Assembly: GCF_001021555.1 (NCBI RefSeq)
Contig: NZ_LDCP01000001.1
Coordinates: 1,274,864-1,338,863, forward strand
Source of the DNA: Aurantiacibacter marinus
Lineage (GTDB): Bacteria > Pseudomonadota > Alphaproteobacteria > Sphingomonadales > Sphingomonadaceae
DNA length: 64,000 nucleotides
Direction of reading: 5' to 3'
Shown: positions 42,982 to 52,103 of the stretch, in pieces
Layout: every line of letters starts with the position of its first letter
Position numbering within the stretch: the first letter of the stretch is position 1
Made by a program: the position numbers and the translations under genes
Notes under the pieces: generated by a model
Told to the model about the DNA's origin: nothing
Databases searched by the model: none
Seen by the model: only the letters and a program-made list of their open reading frames with translations

Positions 42982-45447
42982 ATGATCAAGGCCCCGTTTC
43001 ACGCTGCAATGACTGTGGCAGCCCTGTTACTTTTCGCTGAAGTGGCGGAGGCGCAAACTGTGACTGACGCAGGCGCGCCATTTGAAACAGTCACTCTCGA
43101 GATCGAAGGTCCTGTTCTTGATGAGCGCAGCGGGCGCAATCCCTTTACCGATGTAAAGCTGGATTGGACCGTCACTTCCGGCGGCGAAAGCTGGACCATT
43201 CCGGGTTATTTTGCCGGATGCGGCGATGCGGCGGACAGCGGCTGTACCTCGGGTAACATCTGGCGCGCGCATTTCGTACCGCCTCTTTCAGGCGATTACC
43301 GCTGGGAAGTCGATTTCCGCGCCGGGGCCGACATGGCCATTGCGCCATCGCCCGGTGAACGACTGGATGGCCACGGCGCTGAAGGCGGCTTTACCGTATC
43401 CGGCCAATCAGCCGATCCGGTGCGCGCACGCGGCCTTTTGCAATATACGGGCGAGAATTATTACCGCTTTGCAGGTGACGAGAGCATCTTCTTCAAATTC
43501 GGGCCGGATGCCCCGGAAAACATGCTCGCCTTTGCCGATTTTGACGAAACACCCAATTCGCTGGGCTTCCGCAAGACATGGGAAGCGCATGCGGGCGATC
43601 TGCGGGCAGAGGGCCTGTCTCATCTTTGGGGAGAGGAAGCACGCGGGGCAGGATTGCTCGGTACGTTTGATTATCTTGCCGGAGCAGGGGCCAATTCGGT
43701 TTCCATGCTGCTGTGGAATGCAGGCGGCGATGATCGCAACGTATTCCCTCATCTGCTGAATGTCGGACCGGAAGAATACGCGCAAATGGAACCGCGTGCG
43801 CAGTGGGATGAAGGACTGGATCAGGACCGGTTCGACATTTCAAAGCTGGATCAGTGGCAGCGCGCACTGTCCTATGCCGACAGTCTTGGCCTCCACCTGC
43901 ATTTCAAACTGCAGGAAACTGAAAACGATCTCTTCATGGATGACGGGGCGCTGGGGCGGACCCGCCGGATATTCCTGCGCGAAATGGTCGCCCGTTTCGG
44001 CCATTTTCTCGCGCTGACATGGAATCTGGGGGAGGAGAATGTCCAGCAGCCCGGCGATGTGCGCCATATCGCAACCTATATGGATGCGCTGGACCCGTAT
44101 GATCATCCTTTGGTGCTGCATTCCTACCCTGACCAGAAGCAACGATACCGCGCTTTTCTGGGTCCGCGCTCGCCGCTGAATGGCCTGAGCCTTCAGGGAC
44201 GGCAGGACGATATTTCCGACCTACGGCTTGATGTAATGACATGGTCCAGCGCCGCGCGTCTGGCGGGCCGGCCAATGGTTATGTCCTATGACGAACCGGG
44301 GCGTGCCGATGGCGGTGCAGGCGTCGATCCCGATTACCCGGATGAATTGCTGCCCAGCGCACGCGGCATAGAGCTCGATCCGGATATCTTCCTGCGTGAC
44401 GGGTTGTGGAATGCGCTGACGGCGGGCGCCAATGGTGTGGAGGCCTATTACGGATACCGCACGGGTTGCAGTGATCTGGACTGTCAGGACCACCGGACAC
44501 GCGCACTCTTGTGGCGGGAAGGGCGCATCGCGCTCGATTTCTTCCGTGAACACGTGGGCAACCGCGCGGTGCGGATGATGCCAGCCGATTACGTTACCTC
44601 GCCGCTGGACGATTACGTCTTTGCCGAACCGGGTGAATTTTATGTCATCGTCACTAGCCGGGAGGATGAAGAAACCATCTGGCGCACTGGCGGGATCGAG
44701 GGCCGTTTTGCCGTACGCTGGTTTGACCGGGCGCAGGGCGGGGCGCTGCAAACCGGCTCGCTCGATATGATCGAACCGCACAGCCGGAACACAGCGCTAG
44801 GCGACCCTCCCGCTGGCGGCAGCGGCAAATGGGTCGCGGTGGTGTCCCGCGTGCATGACGGCATTCTGGTCGAGGCGGAAGATTTCGCGGCACAGCGCGA
44901 TGATGACGTTCGCCAGTGGTGCATCGCGGCTGATTGCCCCGCCGGTTGGGAGCGCACAGGTGCACAGAATTACATCGCGCTGGTTCCGGACACGCGCCGT
45001 ACCCATGACGATGAACTTGTGCGCGGGGAGAACTTCAGCGGGGAACCCGGGCGCATGGCCATCCTGTCATACGATGTCGAATTTCCCGAAGCCGGTCGCT
45101 GGTATCTTTGGGTGCGCGCCTATTCGAGCGGCTCGGAAGACAATGGCTTGCACGCGGGGCTGAACGGCGATTGGCCCGAAAGCGGCGCGCGTATCCAATA
45201 TTGCGAAGGCCGCAATCAATGGTTCTGGGAAAGCAGCCAGCGCACGCGCGAAAATCATTGCGGGGTGCGCGGCGGATTGTGGCTCGATGTGCCAACTGCG
45301 GGAACGCACAATGTCGAGTTTTCGATGAGAGAAGACGGCTTTGTTTTCGACGCCTTTTATCTCACGCAGAGCCCCTATCCACCACACGAATTGATGGAGC
45401 AAAACGAGGCTGCGCGCCCTGTTCGCCAGCAAAGCGCAGGGCACTGA
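42982..45447 (+). CDS. DUF5060-containing putative glycoside hydrolase with C-terminal carbohydrate-binding module
   Basis: 821 residues, starting 1 bp after GH106 copy 3. A signal peptide (to VAEAQ) is followed by a DUF5060 beta-sandwich (about 25-130: NPFTDVKLDWTVTSGG, IWRAHFVPPLSGDYRWEV). Next is a TIM-barrel-like region (FFKFGPDAPENMLAF, GANSVSMLLWNAGGDDRN, LTWNLGEENVQQPGDVRH, VMSYDEPGRADGGAGVDP) in which the Glu residues of NLGEEN and SYDEPG are candidate catalytic acids. The C-terminal 180 residues look like a carbohydrate-binding module (GRWYLWVRAYSSGSEDNG). It is probably a periplasmic hydrolase on polymer fragments. No characterised family could be assigned. Confidence 0.72.
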   Translation: MIKAPFHAAMTVAALLLFAEVAEAQTVTDAGAPFETVTLEIEGPVLDERSGRNPFTDVKLDWTVTSGGESWTIPGYFAGCGDAADSGCTSGNIWRAHFVPPLSGDYRWEVDFRAGADMAIAPSPGERLDGHGAEGGFTVSGQSADPVRARGLLQYTGENYYRFAGDESIFFKFGPDAPENMLAFADFDETPNSLGFRKTWEAHAGDLRAEGLSHLWGEEARGAGLLGTFDYLAGAGANSVSMLLWNAGGDDRNVFPHLLNVGPEEYAQMEPRAQWDEGLDQDRFDISKLDQWQRALSYADSLGLHLHFKLQETENDLFMDDGALGRTRRIFLREMVARFGHFLALTWNLGEENVQQPGDVRHIATYMDALDPYDHPLVLHSYPDQKQRYRAFLGPRSPLNGLSLQGRQDDISDLRLDVMTWSSAARLAGRPMVMSYDEPGRADGGAGVDPDYPDELLPSARGIELDPDIFLRDGLWNALTAGANGVEAYYGYRTGCSDLDCQDHRTRALLWREGRIALDFFREHVGNRAVRMMPADYVTSPLDDYVFAEPGEFYVIVTSREDEETIWRTGGIEGRFAVRWFDRAQGGALQTGSLDMIEPHSRNTALGDPPAGGSGKWVAVVSRVHDGILVEAEDFAAQRDDDVRQWCIAADCPAGWERTGAQNYIALVPDTRRTHDDELVRGENFSGEPGRMAILSYDVEFPEAGRWYLWVRAYSSGSEDNGLHAGLNGDWPESGARIQYCEGRNQWFWESSQRTRENHCGVRGGLWLDVPTAGTHNVEFSMREDGFVFDAFYLTQSPYPPHELMEQNEAARPVRQQSAGH

Positions 45448-45475
45448 AGTGACCGCGCAGTAATATTGAGAGGAA

Positions 45476-46927
45476 ATGCCGATGCGATACACAATCATTC
45501 CCGCCCTACTGATGGCAGGAAGTCTGGTGCCTGCGGCCGCGCTGGCCCAGGCAGAGGATGCAGACCGCGCCTACATCACCGGCTGGGACGAGCTGGCGTC
45601 TGCTTCACACGTATCTGACGGTATGGAACGCTCGCGAGACGGCAGCCCGATCTTTACCGGCCCGATGGGGGCGCAAGCTGTCAGCTACAACGGCTATCAA
45701 TATGTTGTCTATTATACCGGCCGGGACCGAACTGTGGACCGCGAAGAAGCGTCGTCGCGGGTTGTTGTCGCCCGGCGGCAGCTTGGCGCATTCGGCTGGC
45801 AGCGCGCAACGTTGCAGAATTACGAGGTTACTTCAGATGATGCGCACAATCGCCAGACAATCGGTATTTCCGAAGGCGATGGCGTCATCCATATTTCGTT
45901 CGACCACCATAATCGCCCACAGATGAATTACGCTGCTACCGCCGTTGGTGTGGCAACAAATCCGTCCTCGGTTGAGTGGGACGATAACGTTTTCACTTAT
46001 GCGGAAAACCTCGGCGGTGACGCATCGGAACGCCTCAATGTAACTTATCCTGATTTTACGCCTTTCCCGGGCGGAAACCTGCTGGTGTATTTCCGTTCGG
46101 GCGGATCCACTGGCGGCGAAATGCGCGTGGCGAGGTATGATTCAGAAACCGGATCATGGGGGCAGGTGCGCAATATCTCCAGCCGCAGAGGGACATTTGA
46201 AGGAGAGGAGACGACGCGCGGGCCATATCTTGCCGAAGGGATGCAGGTTGGCGGAGACGGTTCCTTGCATGCGGCATGGCTATTCCGTGAGAGGCCTTGT
46301 GACTTCACGACATCATCGCGCAGCGAGATATTCTGCAACCACGGCCTGTTTTATGCCCGATCCGAAGATGAAGGACGCACCTGGCTTCGTGCCGATGGCA
46401 CCGTGATTGCGGATACAGAGGCGGGAGAGGTCATGTCGATCGACAACCTGGGTGGGCCGGTATTCGACGTGCCCAAGGGTTTGGGCCCGAGCAATCCTTC
46501 GATCACATCGACGATCGATACAGCAAGCGACGAAATGCACGTGCTGCTTCGCCACTTGCCCGGTCCGGGAGCAAACGGAACTGCTTATTTCCACTACCTT
46601 GGCCAACCTGATGGCACGTGGACACAGAACCGCACCGACTTCGACGGCAATAACGCCTCCCTGACGGTAGTAGGTGACAGACTTTACGCCTTTGTCGGGC
46701 GCGATCGCGGTCAGATATACTATGCAGAGCGGAGCGATAATTTCCGTCGTTGGCGCAGACTGGATATCGAAGTGGGTGAGCGTGGCAAGTTTGATCCCAG
46801 CGGCGGTTTCATCACATGGGATTTGTCGATGCTTGAAAGTGGACGCGCAACAATGCTGTGGCACCGAGATCCTGAAAGCAACGGCGTTTCATCGCCCTTG
46901 CAGGTCTTTGATATCTCTTTCGAATGA
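45476..46927 (+). CDS. BNR_4 beta-propeller, putative ulvan lyase (PL24/PL25-like), copy 2
   Basis: 483 residues with a Sec signal (to AALAQ) and BNR_4 repeats. The lyase constellation is present: His124 in DDAHNRQTIG, His144/145 in FDHHNRPQMNY 20 residues on, Tyr191 in NVTYPDF and Arg207 in VYFRSG, again 16 apart. The HISFDHHNRP type is common in propellers of polysaccharide loci and may be a separate subfamily from copies 1 and 3. ATG 45482 has better spacing to the GAGAGG ribosome site than ATG 45476 and may be the true start. The gene overlaps GH43 by 4 bp. Confidence 0.7.
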   Translation: MPMRYTIIPALLMAGSLVPAAALAQAEDADRAYITGWDELASASHVSDGMERSRDGSPIFTGPMGAQAVSYNGYQYVVYYTGRDRTVDREEASSRVVVARRQLGAFGWQRATLQNYEVTSDDAHNRQTIGISEGDGVIHISFDHHNRPQMNYAATAVGVATNPSSVEWDDNVFTYAENLGGDASERLNVTYPDFTPFPGGNLLVYFRSGGSTGGEMRVARYDSETGSWGQVRNISSRRGTFEGEETTRGPYLAEGMQVGGDGSLHAAWLFRERPCDFTTSSRSEIFCNHGLFYARSEDEGRTWLRADGTVIADTEAGEVMSIDNLGGPVFDVPKGLGPSNPSITSTIDTASDEMHVLLRHLPGPGANGTAYFHYLGQPDGTWTQNRTDFDGNNASLTVVGDRLYAFVGRDRGQIYYAERSDNFRRWRRLDIEVGERGKFDPSGGFITWDLSMLESGRATMLWHRDPESNGVSSPLQVFDISFE

Positions 46928-48318
46928 TGCGGGATGCAGTGAAAGTGATGACATCGAGAGCCTCAGCAAGGCGCGCCCTGACAGCGGCGACTTTTGCCTT
47001 GATAGCGACAGGATCGCCGGTTTCTGCAGGCAACCCGATTGTTGCCAATCAAGGCGTCAATGATCCGCATATCCACGTGTTCGGGGATACCGCCTATCTC
47101 TACGCCTCGCATGACAAATCTGCACGCAATGCAGATTTTATCATGGAGGATTGGCAGGTCTGGTCCTCAACCGATCTGGTGAACTGGACGCTGCGCTCCA
47201 CCCTCTCTCCTGAAGAGACATATTTGCGCGAAGAGCCGGGTTTCGCTTCCGCATGGGCCACCGATATCGCCGAGAAAAACGGGCTGTATTACTGGTATTT
47301 CTCTGAAGCCAACCGGCAAACCGGCGTGGTGATCGGGGATAGCCCAGTCGGCCCGTGGCGCGATCCCCTGGGCGGTCCGCTGCTGACTGAAGATCTGACG
47401 CCCACACACGAATATGATCCCGGCCTGTTTGCCCAAGGTGACGACCGGTACATCATCTTCGGTGTATGGGATTACTATCTTGCCCGACTTGGCGATGATA
47501 TGGTTTCGCTGGCGGAAGAGCCACAGCGGATCGAGATACGCGGCGCTCAGGGGCCTTATACATTTGCGCAAGGCACGCCGTACGACGGGCGATTGACGGA
47601 TGACAAACCCTTCCTCCATTATCGCGGCGGCTTGTATTACCTTTCCTGGGGGGCGTTCTACGCCACTTCGGAGGACCTTTACGGCCCCTATGACTATCGC
47701 GGAGTTGTACTCACCGAGGCCAGCTTCCCCACGGGGCTGAGCACGCCGACTTGGCCCGTCAGCTTCCAGCAGGGGCGGCATGGTTCCTTCTTCAGTTGGC
47801 ACGGACAAGACTACTTCGCCTATTGCGATATCTCGCAAAGCGGCAATCGCTACTTCCGCGATACCTTCATCAGTTACGTCCACTACCGCGCTGATGGATC
47901 CATTGCGCCGATCCGTGTCGATCTGACGGGGGTGGGTGAATATGATGCGCAAAGCGGTGTAATAGAGGCGGAGGAATTCTTCGCGAACAGCGGTTTTGCA
48001 AAGCAGGAGGATGCAGGTGCATCGAACGGCTTTGTCGCTTTGCTGGACAGTGGCTCAGGTGAATTGACTTTCCCCAATATCCGCGGGCTGGGCGGGAAGG
48101 ATACGCTGCTCCTGCACATGATGGGAGCGGCTGATGCCGATTTCACCCTGTCAGTCAGGCGCGAAGGCGCCTCTGCACCGATCGTTCGTCATGCATTGTC
48201 CGGCGCGCGGCAATGGCGCATTCCGCTCGGCGCGCTGGGCGAGACCGAAAGCCTGGTCATCGCCCTGCAAAGTGATGAGCGGGGCCGCATCGCGCTCGAT
48301 GCAATCAGTTTCGAATAG
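46924..48318 (+). CDS. Glycoside hydrolase family 43 (probable beta-xylosidase/arabinosidase)
   Basis: 464 residues. A signal peptide precedes a five-bladed GH43 propeller: base Asp in GVNDPHIHVFGDTAYLYASH, blade motif WQVWSSTDLVNWT, and the pKa-tuning Asp in EYDPGLFAQGDDRYIIFG. The C-terminal 130 residues (VIEAEEFFANSGFAKQEDAG ... RIALDAISFE) form a CBM6-like sandwich. In an ulvan locus a xylose-releasing role is most likely. Its ATG overlaps the stop of the lyase-like gene (ATGA), so it closes the 28718-48318 operon. It converges with rhaM. Confidence 0.85.
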   Translation: MMRDAVKVMTSRASARRALTAATFALIATGSPVSAGNPIVANQGVNDPHIHVFGDTAYLYASHDKSARNADFIMEDWQVWSSTDLVNWTLRSTLSPEETYLREEPGFASAWATDIAEKNGLYYWYFSEANRQTGVVIGDSPVGPWRDPLGGPLLTEDLTPTHEYDPGLFAQGDDRYIIFGVWDYYLARLGDDMVSLAEEPQRIEIRGAQGPYTFAQGTPYDGRLTDDKPFLHYRGGLYYLSWGAFYATSEDLYGPYDYRGVVLTEASFPTGLSTPTWPVSFQQGRHGSFFSWHGQDYFAYCDISQSGNRYFRDTFISYVHYRADGSIAPIRVDLTGVGEYDAQSGVIEAEEFFANSGFAKQEDAGASNGFVALLDSGSGELTFPNIRGLGGKDTLLLHMMGAADADFTLSVRREGASAPIVRHALSGARQWRIPLGALGETESLVIALQSDERGRIALDAISFE

Positions 48319-48335
48319 CGGACGCGCGATGCGTA

Positions 48336-48650
48336 TCAATTGTGTGAAAACTGCTTCGGCAGAAGATAGGGAAAGCTGGTTGAGGGGTCGATCTCTACAC
48401 GCATGATCGGGGCCATATATTCGGCCCAGCGCGCGTTGACATCATTGCCGGCCAGAAAGGCGGCAGTCGCTTCGAAATCATCGGTTTCAAAGTAGCCGAA
48501 CAGGGTCAGACCGTGCTTGAAGATGTGGTAATTGTGAATGCCCGACTGCTGAAGAGCTTCGGTCATTTCGGGCCAGATTTCGTCATGGCGTTTGAGATAT
48601 TCGTCTTCGTAACCCGGCCGGATTTCAAGGACCCACGCATAAGACGCCAT
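48336..48650 (-). CDS. rhaM: L-rhamnose mutarotase
   Basis: 104 residues, the same length as E. coli RhaM. The fold signature is WVLEIRPGYEDEYLKRHDEIWPEM with the catalytic-site His, then NYHIF (Tyr) and ARWAEYMAP (Trp), which match residues lining the active site of the E. coli enzyme. It interconverts alpha and beta L-rhamnose, feeding RhaI. ATG 48650 has GGGAGA 8 bp upstream; a frame extension to 48671 is rejected. It shares a divergent promoter region with kduI. Confidence 0.92.
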   Translation of the reverse strand: MASYAWVLEIRPGYEDEYLKRHDEIWPEMTEALQQSGIHNYHIFKHGLTLFGYFETDDFEATAAFLAGNDVNARWAEYMAPIMRVEIDPSTSFPYLLPKQFSHN

Positions 48651-48713
48651 CACAAATCTCCCTCTTTCCATTGCGGCGCTTAGCAGGCATAAACGCGCAC
48701 GAAAAGCCGCATT

Positions 48714-48728
48714 TGATCATAAGTGATC
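48714..48728. promoter_or_regulatory. Candidate operator between rhaM and kduI
   Basis: TGATCA at 48714 and TGATCA at 48724, 10 bp apart. Because TGATCA is itself palindromic the whole is also an inverted repeat. It lies 64 bp before rhaM and 27 bp before kduI in the 104-bp divergent region. Confidence 0.5.
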
Positions 48729-48754
48729 ATCGCTTGATGTAATGGAGATACCCC

Positions 48755-49591
48755 TTGAAGCTTGAGAGAAAATTCGCCGCCGACCAGCACCGCTATCGCA
48801 CGATGCGCAACGAGGATCTGCGCGAGAGTTTTGTGGTGGGCGAATTGATGCAGGACGGCGTGCTCGCCATGACCCTGTCCGATATCGACCGCGGCATTAT
48901 CGGCAGTGCCGTGCCGACTGGCGAAATCCTTGCATTCGGTTCCTTCGAGGAACTTGGCGGCGGCGCCTTCACATCGCGCCGGGAAGTTGGCGTTATCAAT
49001 ATAGGTGCGCCCGGCTCTATCACGGTTGGCGACGAAAGCTTTGCCATGAACCGGCTGGACAGTCTGTATATCGGGCGCGGCGATCACTCCGTCAGTTTCA
49101 AGAGCGACGATCCGGCTGATCCGGCACGCTTCTATTTCGTCAGCTATCCCGCCCACGCCAGCTATCCGCACAAGCGGGTGACACAAGCTGAAGCGCACCG
49201 GATAGATCTGGGCGAGGGCAAGACCTGCAACGAACGGACGATCTTCCAGTCGCTGCGTCCCGGCATTGTTGAAAGCTGCCAGCTGGTGATGGGCTTCACC
49301 TGCATTGCCGAAGGCAGCGTGTGGAACACCTTCCCGCCGCACACCCATGATCGGCGCTCTGAATTCTACTTCTATTTCGATCTCGATGATGATGCCCGCG
49401 TGTTCCACTTCATGGGCAAGCCGGATGAATTGAAAGCGCTTGCCATGAGCAATGAGGAAGCAGCCCTTTCGCCCTCATGGTCGATGCACTGCGGTGTCGG
49501 CAGCGGCGCCTACAGCTTCATCTGGTCAATGGGCGGCGAAAATCAGGAATTTGACGATATGGATCATGTGAAACAGGCCGCATTGGCCTGA
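48755..49591 (+). CDS. kduI: 5-dehydro-4-deoxy-D-glucuronate isomerase
   Basis: 278 residues, the normal KduI length. The cupin metal site appears as FPPHTHDRRSEFYFYFDL (two His and a Glu) plus SMHCGVG. KduI converts 4-deoxy-L-threo-5-hexosulose uronate, which forms spontaneously from unsaturated uronate, into 3-deoxy-D-glycero-2,5-hexodiulosonate. The start is a TTG at 48755 (MKLERKF) with GGAGA 7 bp upstream; no ATG lies near the conserved N terminus. It works directly before KduD (63227). Confidence 0.94.
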   Translation: MKLERKFAADQHRYRTMRNEDLRESFVVGELMQDGVLAMTLSDIDRGIIGSAVPTGEILAFGSFEELGGGAFTSRREVGVINIGAPGSITVGDESFAMNRLDSLYIGRGDHSVSFKSDDPADPARFYFVSYPAHASYPHKRVTQAEAHRIDLGEGKTCNERTIFQSLRPGIVESCQLVMGFTCIAEGSVWNTFPPHTHDRRSEFYFYFDLDDDARVFHFMGKPDELKALAMSNEEAALSPSWSMHCGVGSGAYSFIWSMGGENQEFDDMDHVKQAALA

Positions 49592-49637
49592 TCCACTTAT
49601 TGACCGGGATGGCAGGAAGCCTGCCCGCCGAAATTGA

Positions 49638-51110
49638 TCAGCGGTAGGCTTCCTGTTCAACCAGTTCTGCATCAAAGCGGGCTGCAAAATCTGCGGCCAT
49701 GTCCGGGTAGGATGCAGCCAGATCGCGAGCTTCGCCCGGATCATTGGCGAGGTTGTAAAGCTGGACCGCTTCACTCGGATCTCTGCGGATTGCCTTCCAA
49801 TTGCCGATGCGGCCTGCCTGCTGGGTGATCCCGATGGTTCCGGAATTGGGATCGCCCAATTGGCGGGCAAAGGCCCAGTATAGCATCCGTTCGGGAAGCT
49901 GCGCATCTTCGCGCATCATCAGTTCGGCCAGAGACATGCCATTGGCGTCGATTTCTTCGGCTGCGTCCGGTAGACCCGCAAGGGTTGCCAGCGTGGGCAG
50001 AATGTCAGCGAACATCACCGGCTCGTCTTCCACGCGGCCGGGCCGGATAGTTCCTGGCCAGCGGGCAATCAATGGCATGTGGATGCCGCCCTCTGTCAGA
50101 TCACGCTTTCCGCCGCGAAACGGCCCTGCCGCGGCAATGCCGATGGGATCGCCGCCGCCTTCCGAATGCGGGCCGTTGTCGGATGAAAGGATGATCAGCG
50201 TGTTATCGGCAAGCCCCTGCTCTTCCAGCTTGGCCAGCAGTTCTCCGATATAGGAATCCAGCGCTGCGATCATACCTGCCTGAACCGCATTGGGTTCATC
50301 TATCGGGTCCGGATAATATTCAGGAAACTGGCCCGCCGGTGTCGGTCCGGCAAGGCCGTTATAAGGCGTTTCGGCAAAGCGTCCGCGATACGGTGCGACG
50401 AATTCTTCCGGCGCCGCCATTTCGGAATGCGGCGAGGTGTAGCTGACGAATGCGAAGAACGGCCGCTGACCGTCCTGCGTACCGAGAAAATCAAGCGCGG
50501 CATCGGTAAACAAGCGCTGTGCGTAGGAGCCTTCGGCACCGGCAAGATTGCCTGGAACAAAGGTTACCTGATTGTCAGTGTACACAAACGGCGGATATTG
50601 CCGGTGCGCCTGGATATTGTGCATCAATCCGACCCAGTGCTGGAAACCCATCGCCATTGGATCAGTGCTGCCAAAGCTGGTGCCAACGCCAAATTTGCCG
50701 AACAGCGCCGTCATATAGCCGGCATCGCTAAGTGTGTGGGCGACCGTCCTGTCACCGGCACGCAGCTGGATATCGTTAGCCGCGCTGCTGAGGCGCGAAG
50801 TGTCTCGCCCTGTAAGCAGAGAGATGCGCGATGGCGAACAGACTGTGCTGCCGGCATAGCCATTGGCGAAGATCATGCCTTGGGCTGCAAGCCTGTCTAT
50901 GTTGGGAGTTTCGATGATCTGGTGACCTGTCACCCCAAGCTGTCCGTAGCCAAGATCGTCCAGCAGGATCAGCAAGACATTGGGCCGGGGCGCCTCCACT
51001 GCCACAGCAGGGCCAGCCGTTTCGATTGTAGCGGTAGGCGTCGTCGTGGCACATCCTTGCAGCGCCAGGGCGCTGGCAGCCAGCAGGATCGGTGCAAACT
51101 TACGCATCAT
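49638..51110 (-). CDS. S1-family sulfatase, lipoprotein
   Basis: 490 residues. Lipoprotein signal ending in ALALQGC (Cys20), canonical formylglycine motif CSPSRISLLTG (Cys91), N-terminal metal site LLDDLGYGQLG and the later SSDNGPHSEGG. It would desulfate ulvan oligosaccharides at the periplasmic face. Its start codon overlaps the stop of the DUF4861 gene by 4 bp (ATGA), so it is the last gene of the permease-DUF4861-sulfatase operon. A short GC hairpin (about 49610-49624) lies between it and kduI. Regiospecificity is unknown. Confidence 0.9.
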   Translation of the reverse strand: MMRKFAPILLAASALALQGCATTTPTATIETAGPAVAVEAPRPNVLLILLDDLGYGQLGVTGHQIIETPNIDRLAAQGMIFANGYAGSTVCSPSRISLLTGRDTSRLSSAANDIQLRAGDRTVAHTLSDAGYMTALFGKFGVGTSFGSTDPMAMGFQHWVGLMHNIQAHRQYPPFVYTDNQVTFVPGNLAGAEGSYAQRLFTDAALDFLGTQDGQRPFFAFVSYTSPHSEMAAPEEFVAPYRGRFAETPYNGLAGPTPAGQFPEYYPDPIDEPNAVQAGMIAALDSYIGELLAKLEEQGLADNTLIILSSDNGPHSEGGGDPIGIAAAGPFRGGKRDLTEGGIHMPLIARWPGTIRPGRVEDEPVMFADILPTLATLAGLPDAAEEIDANGMSLAELMMREDAQLPERMLYWAFARQLGDPNSGTIGITQQAGRIGNWKAIRRDPSEAVQLYNLANDPGEARDLAASYPDMAADFAARFDAELVEQEAYR

Positions 51111-52069
51111 TGCGCGCTTCCTTCAAGTTTGGTCAGCTCTTCTTCGAGAAGGGCAACGAAGCCATCACGGTCGGTTATGGCCATCGGATCAAGTGCCCAG
51201 GCGGCGAGGAAACCGTATTCGAACTCCGCGTCATCAAATGTGACGAAATGTGTTTCATTGGCGAGGCCGCCGTAGCCTGCCTGATCTGCGCGATAGAACA
51301 GCGCCATGCCAAGGCCGTCTCCGTTCTCGCTCTGTGTATCGCCCCAGGTCGCGATATATTGCCAGTCGCCTGAGCTCGCCCCGGCGGACCGGATGAATTC
51401 TGCACCATCATGCATGACGATGCCCGTTGCGAGCGGGAGGGTGTCGCTGGCGTTGACGGAAACACGGGTCAGGGGGCTTTGTGCGCCAATCGAATAGTCT
51501 GCAGTAAAGCCACCACTTGCGCCTTCGCCTACATCAATTCCGCCGGCAGTAATCGTAAAGCGGCCCGCATCGCCGCCACTTTCGGAAATTCTTGCGCTGA
51601 GTTCAGGCACGCTGCCGAATTGTGCCGGTGCATCGCCGCGCATGATACCCAGACCGCCAATGCCAAGGCTTGGGCCGACTTTGAGAACATCCATGCCCCA
51701 CGGCGCAAGATCGTGATAGCTGCCCAGTTCGCCGATCTGGCCCAGAACCGGATCTGCACCCTGCTTGCCGAAAATGTCACTGACCAGTCGTCCGTCCAGA
51801 TACAGGCGATATCCAACCAGACCGTTCTCCCAGCCGATCCCTTCATACGGGAACATGCCATCGCCAATCTCGTGAGTAGCGGGAACGGTGAATTCGTCGA
51901 CCGACCGGTAAGCTCCTTCCGGATCATCGCGGAGACGCAGATCAACCTTCACAGAACCGCTAGCGGCGGCAGGGTCTTCGGTTCCAGCTTCCGGATAACC
52001 TGCCTCGGACGTGCAGGCGGCAAGCAGTGTCAGCGATACGGCAAGCGAACTGATGAAAAGCGGCTTCAT
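51107..52069 (-). CDS. DUF4861 lipoprotein
   Basis: 320 residues. Lipobox TLLAAC (Cys18) then a domain of the DUF4861 family (YEGIGWENGLVGYRLYLDGR, SYHDLAPWGMDVLKVGPSLGIGG, WGDTQSENGDGLGMALFYRA). DUF4861 proteins recur in polysaccharide-utilisation loci with uronate-processing genes and have a galactose-mutarotase-like beta-sandwich feel, but no function is established to my knowledge. ATG 52069 has GGAAGGA 8 bp upstream; the frame extension to 52114 overlaps the permease gene and is rejected. Confidence 0.78.
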   Translation of the reverse strand: MKPLFISSLAVSLTLLAACTSEAGYPEAGTEDPAAASGSVKVDLRLRDDPEGAYRSVDEFTVPATHEIGDGMFPYEGIGWENGLVGYRLYLDGRLVSDIFGKQGADPVLGQIGELGSYHDLAPWGMDVLKVGPSLGIGGLGIMRGDAPAQFGSVPELSARISESGGDAGRFTITAGGIDVGEGASGGFTADYSIGAQSPLTRVSVNASDTLPLATGIVMHDGAEFIRSAGASSGDWQYIATWGDTQSENGDGLGMALFYRADQAGYGGLANETHFVTFDDAEFEYGFLAAWALDPMAITDRDGFVALLEEELTKLEGSAQ

Positions 52070-52103
52070 TGTCGATATCCTTCCGATGACTGTAAGGCGA
52101 TGA

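Noticed and set aside
49610..49624. GGCAGG-AAG-CCTGCC hairpin as a terminator between kduI and the sulfatase
   Set aside because: The stem has only six pairs and no T run on either strand, so it is not listed as a terminator.
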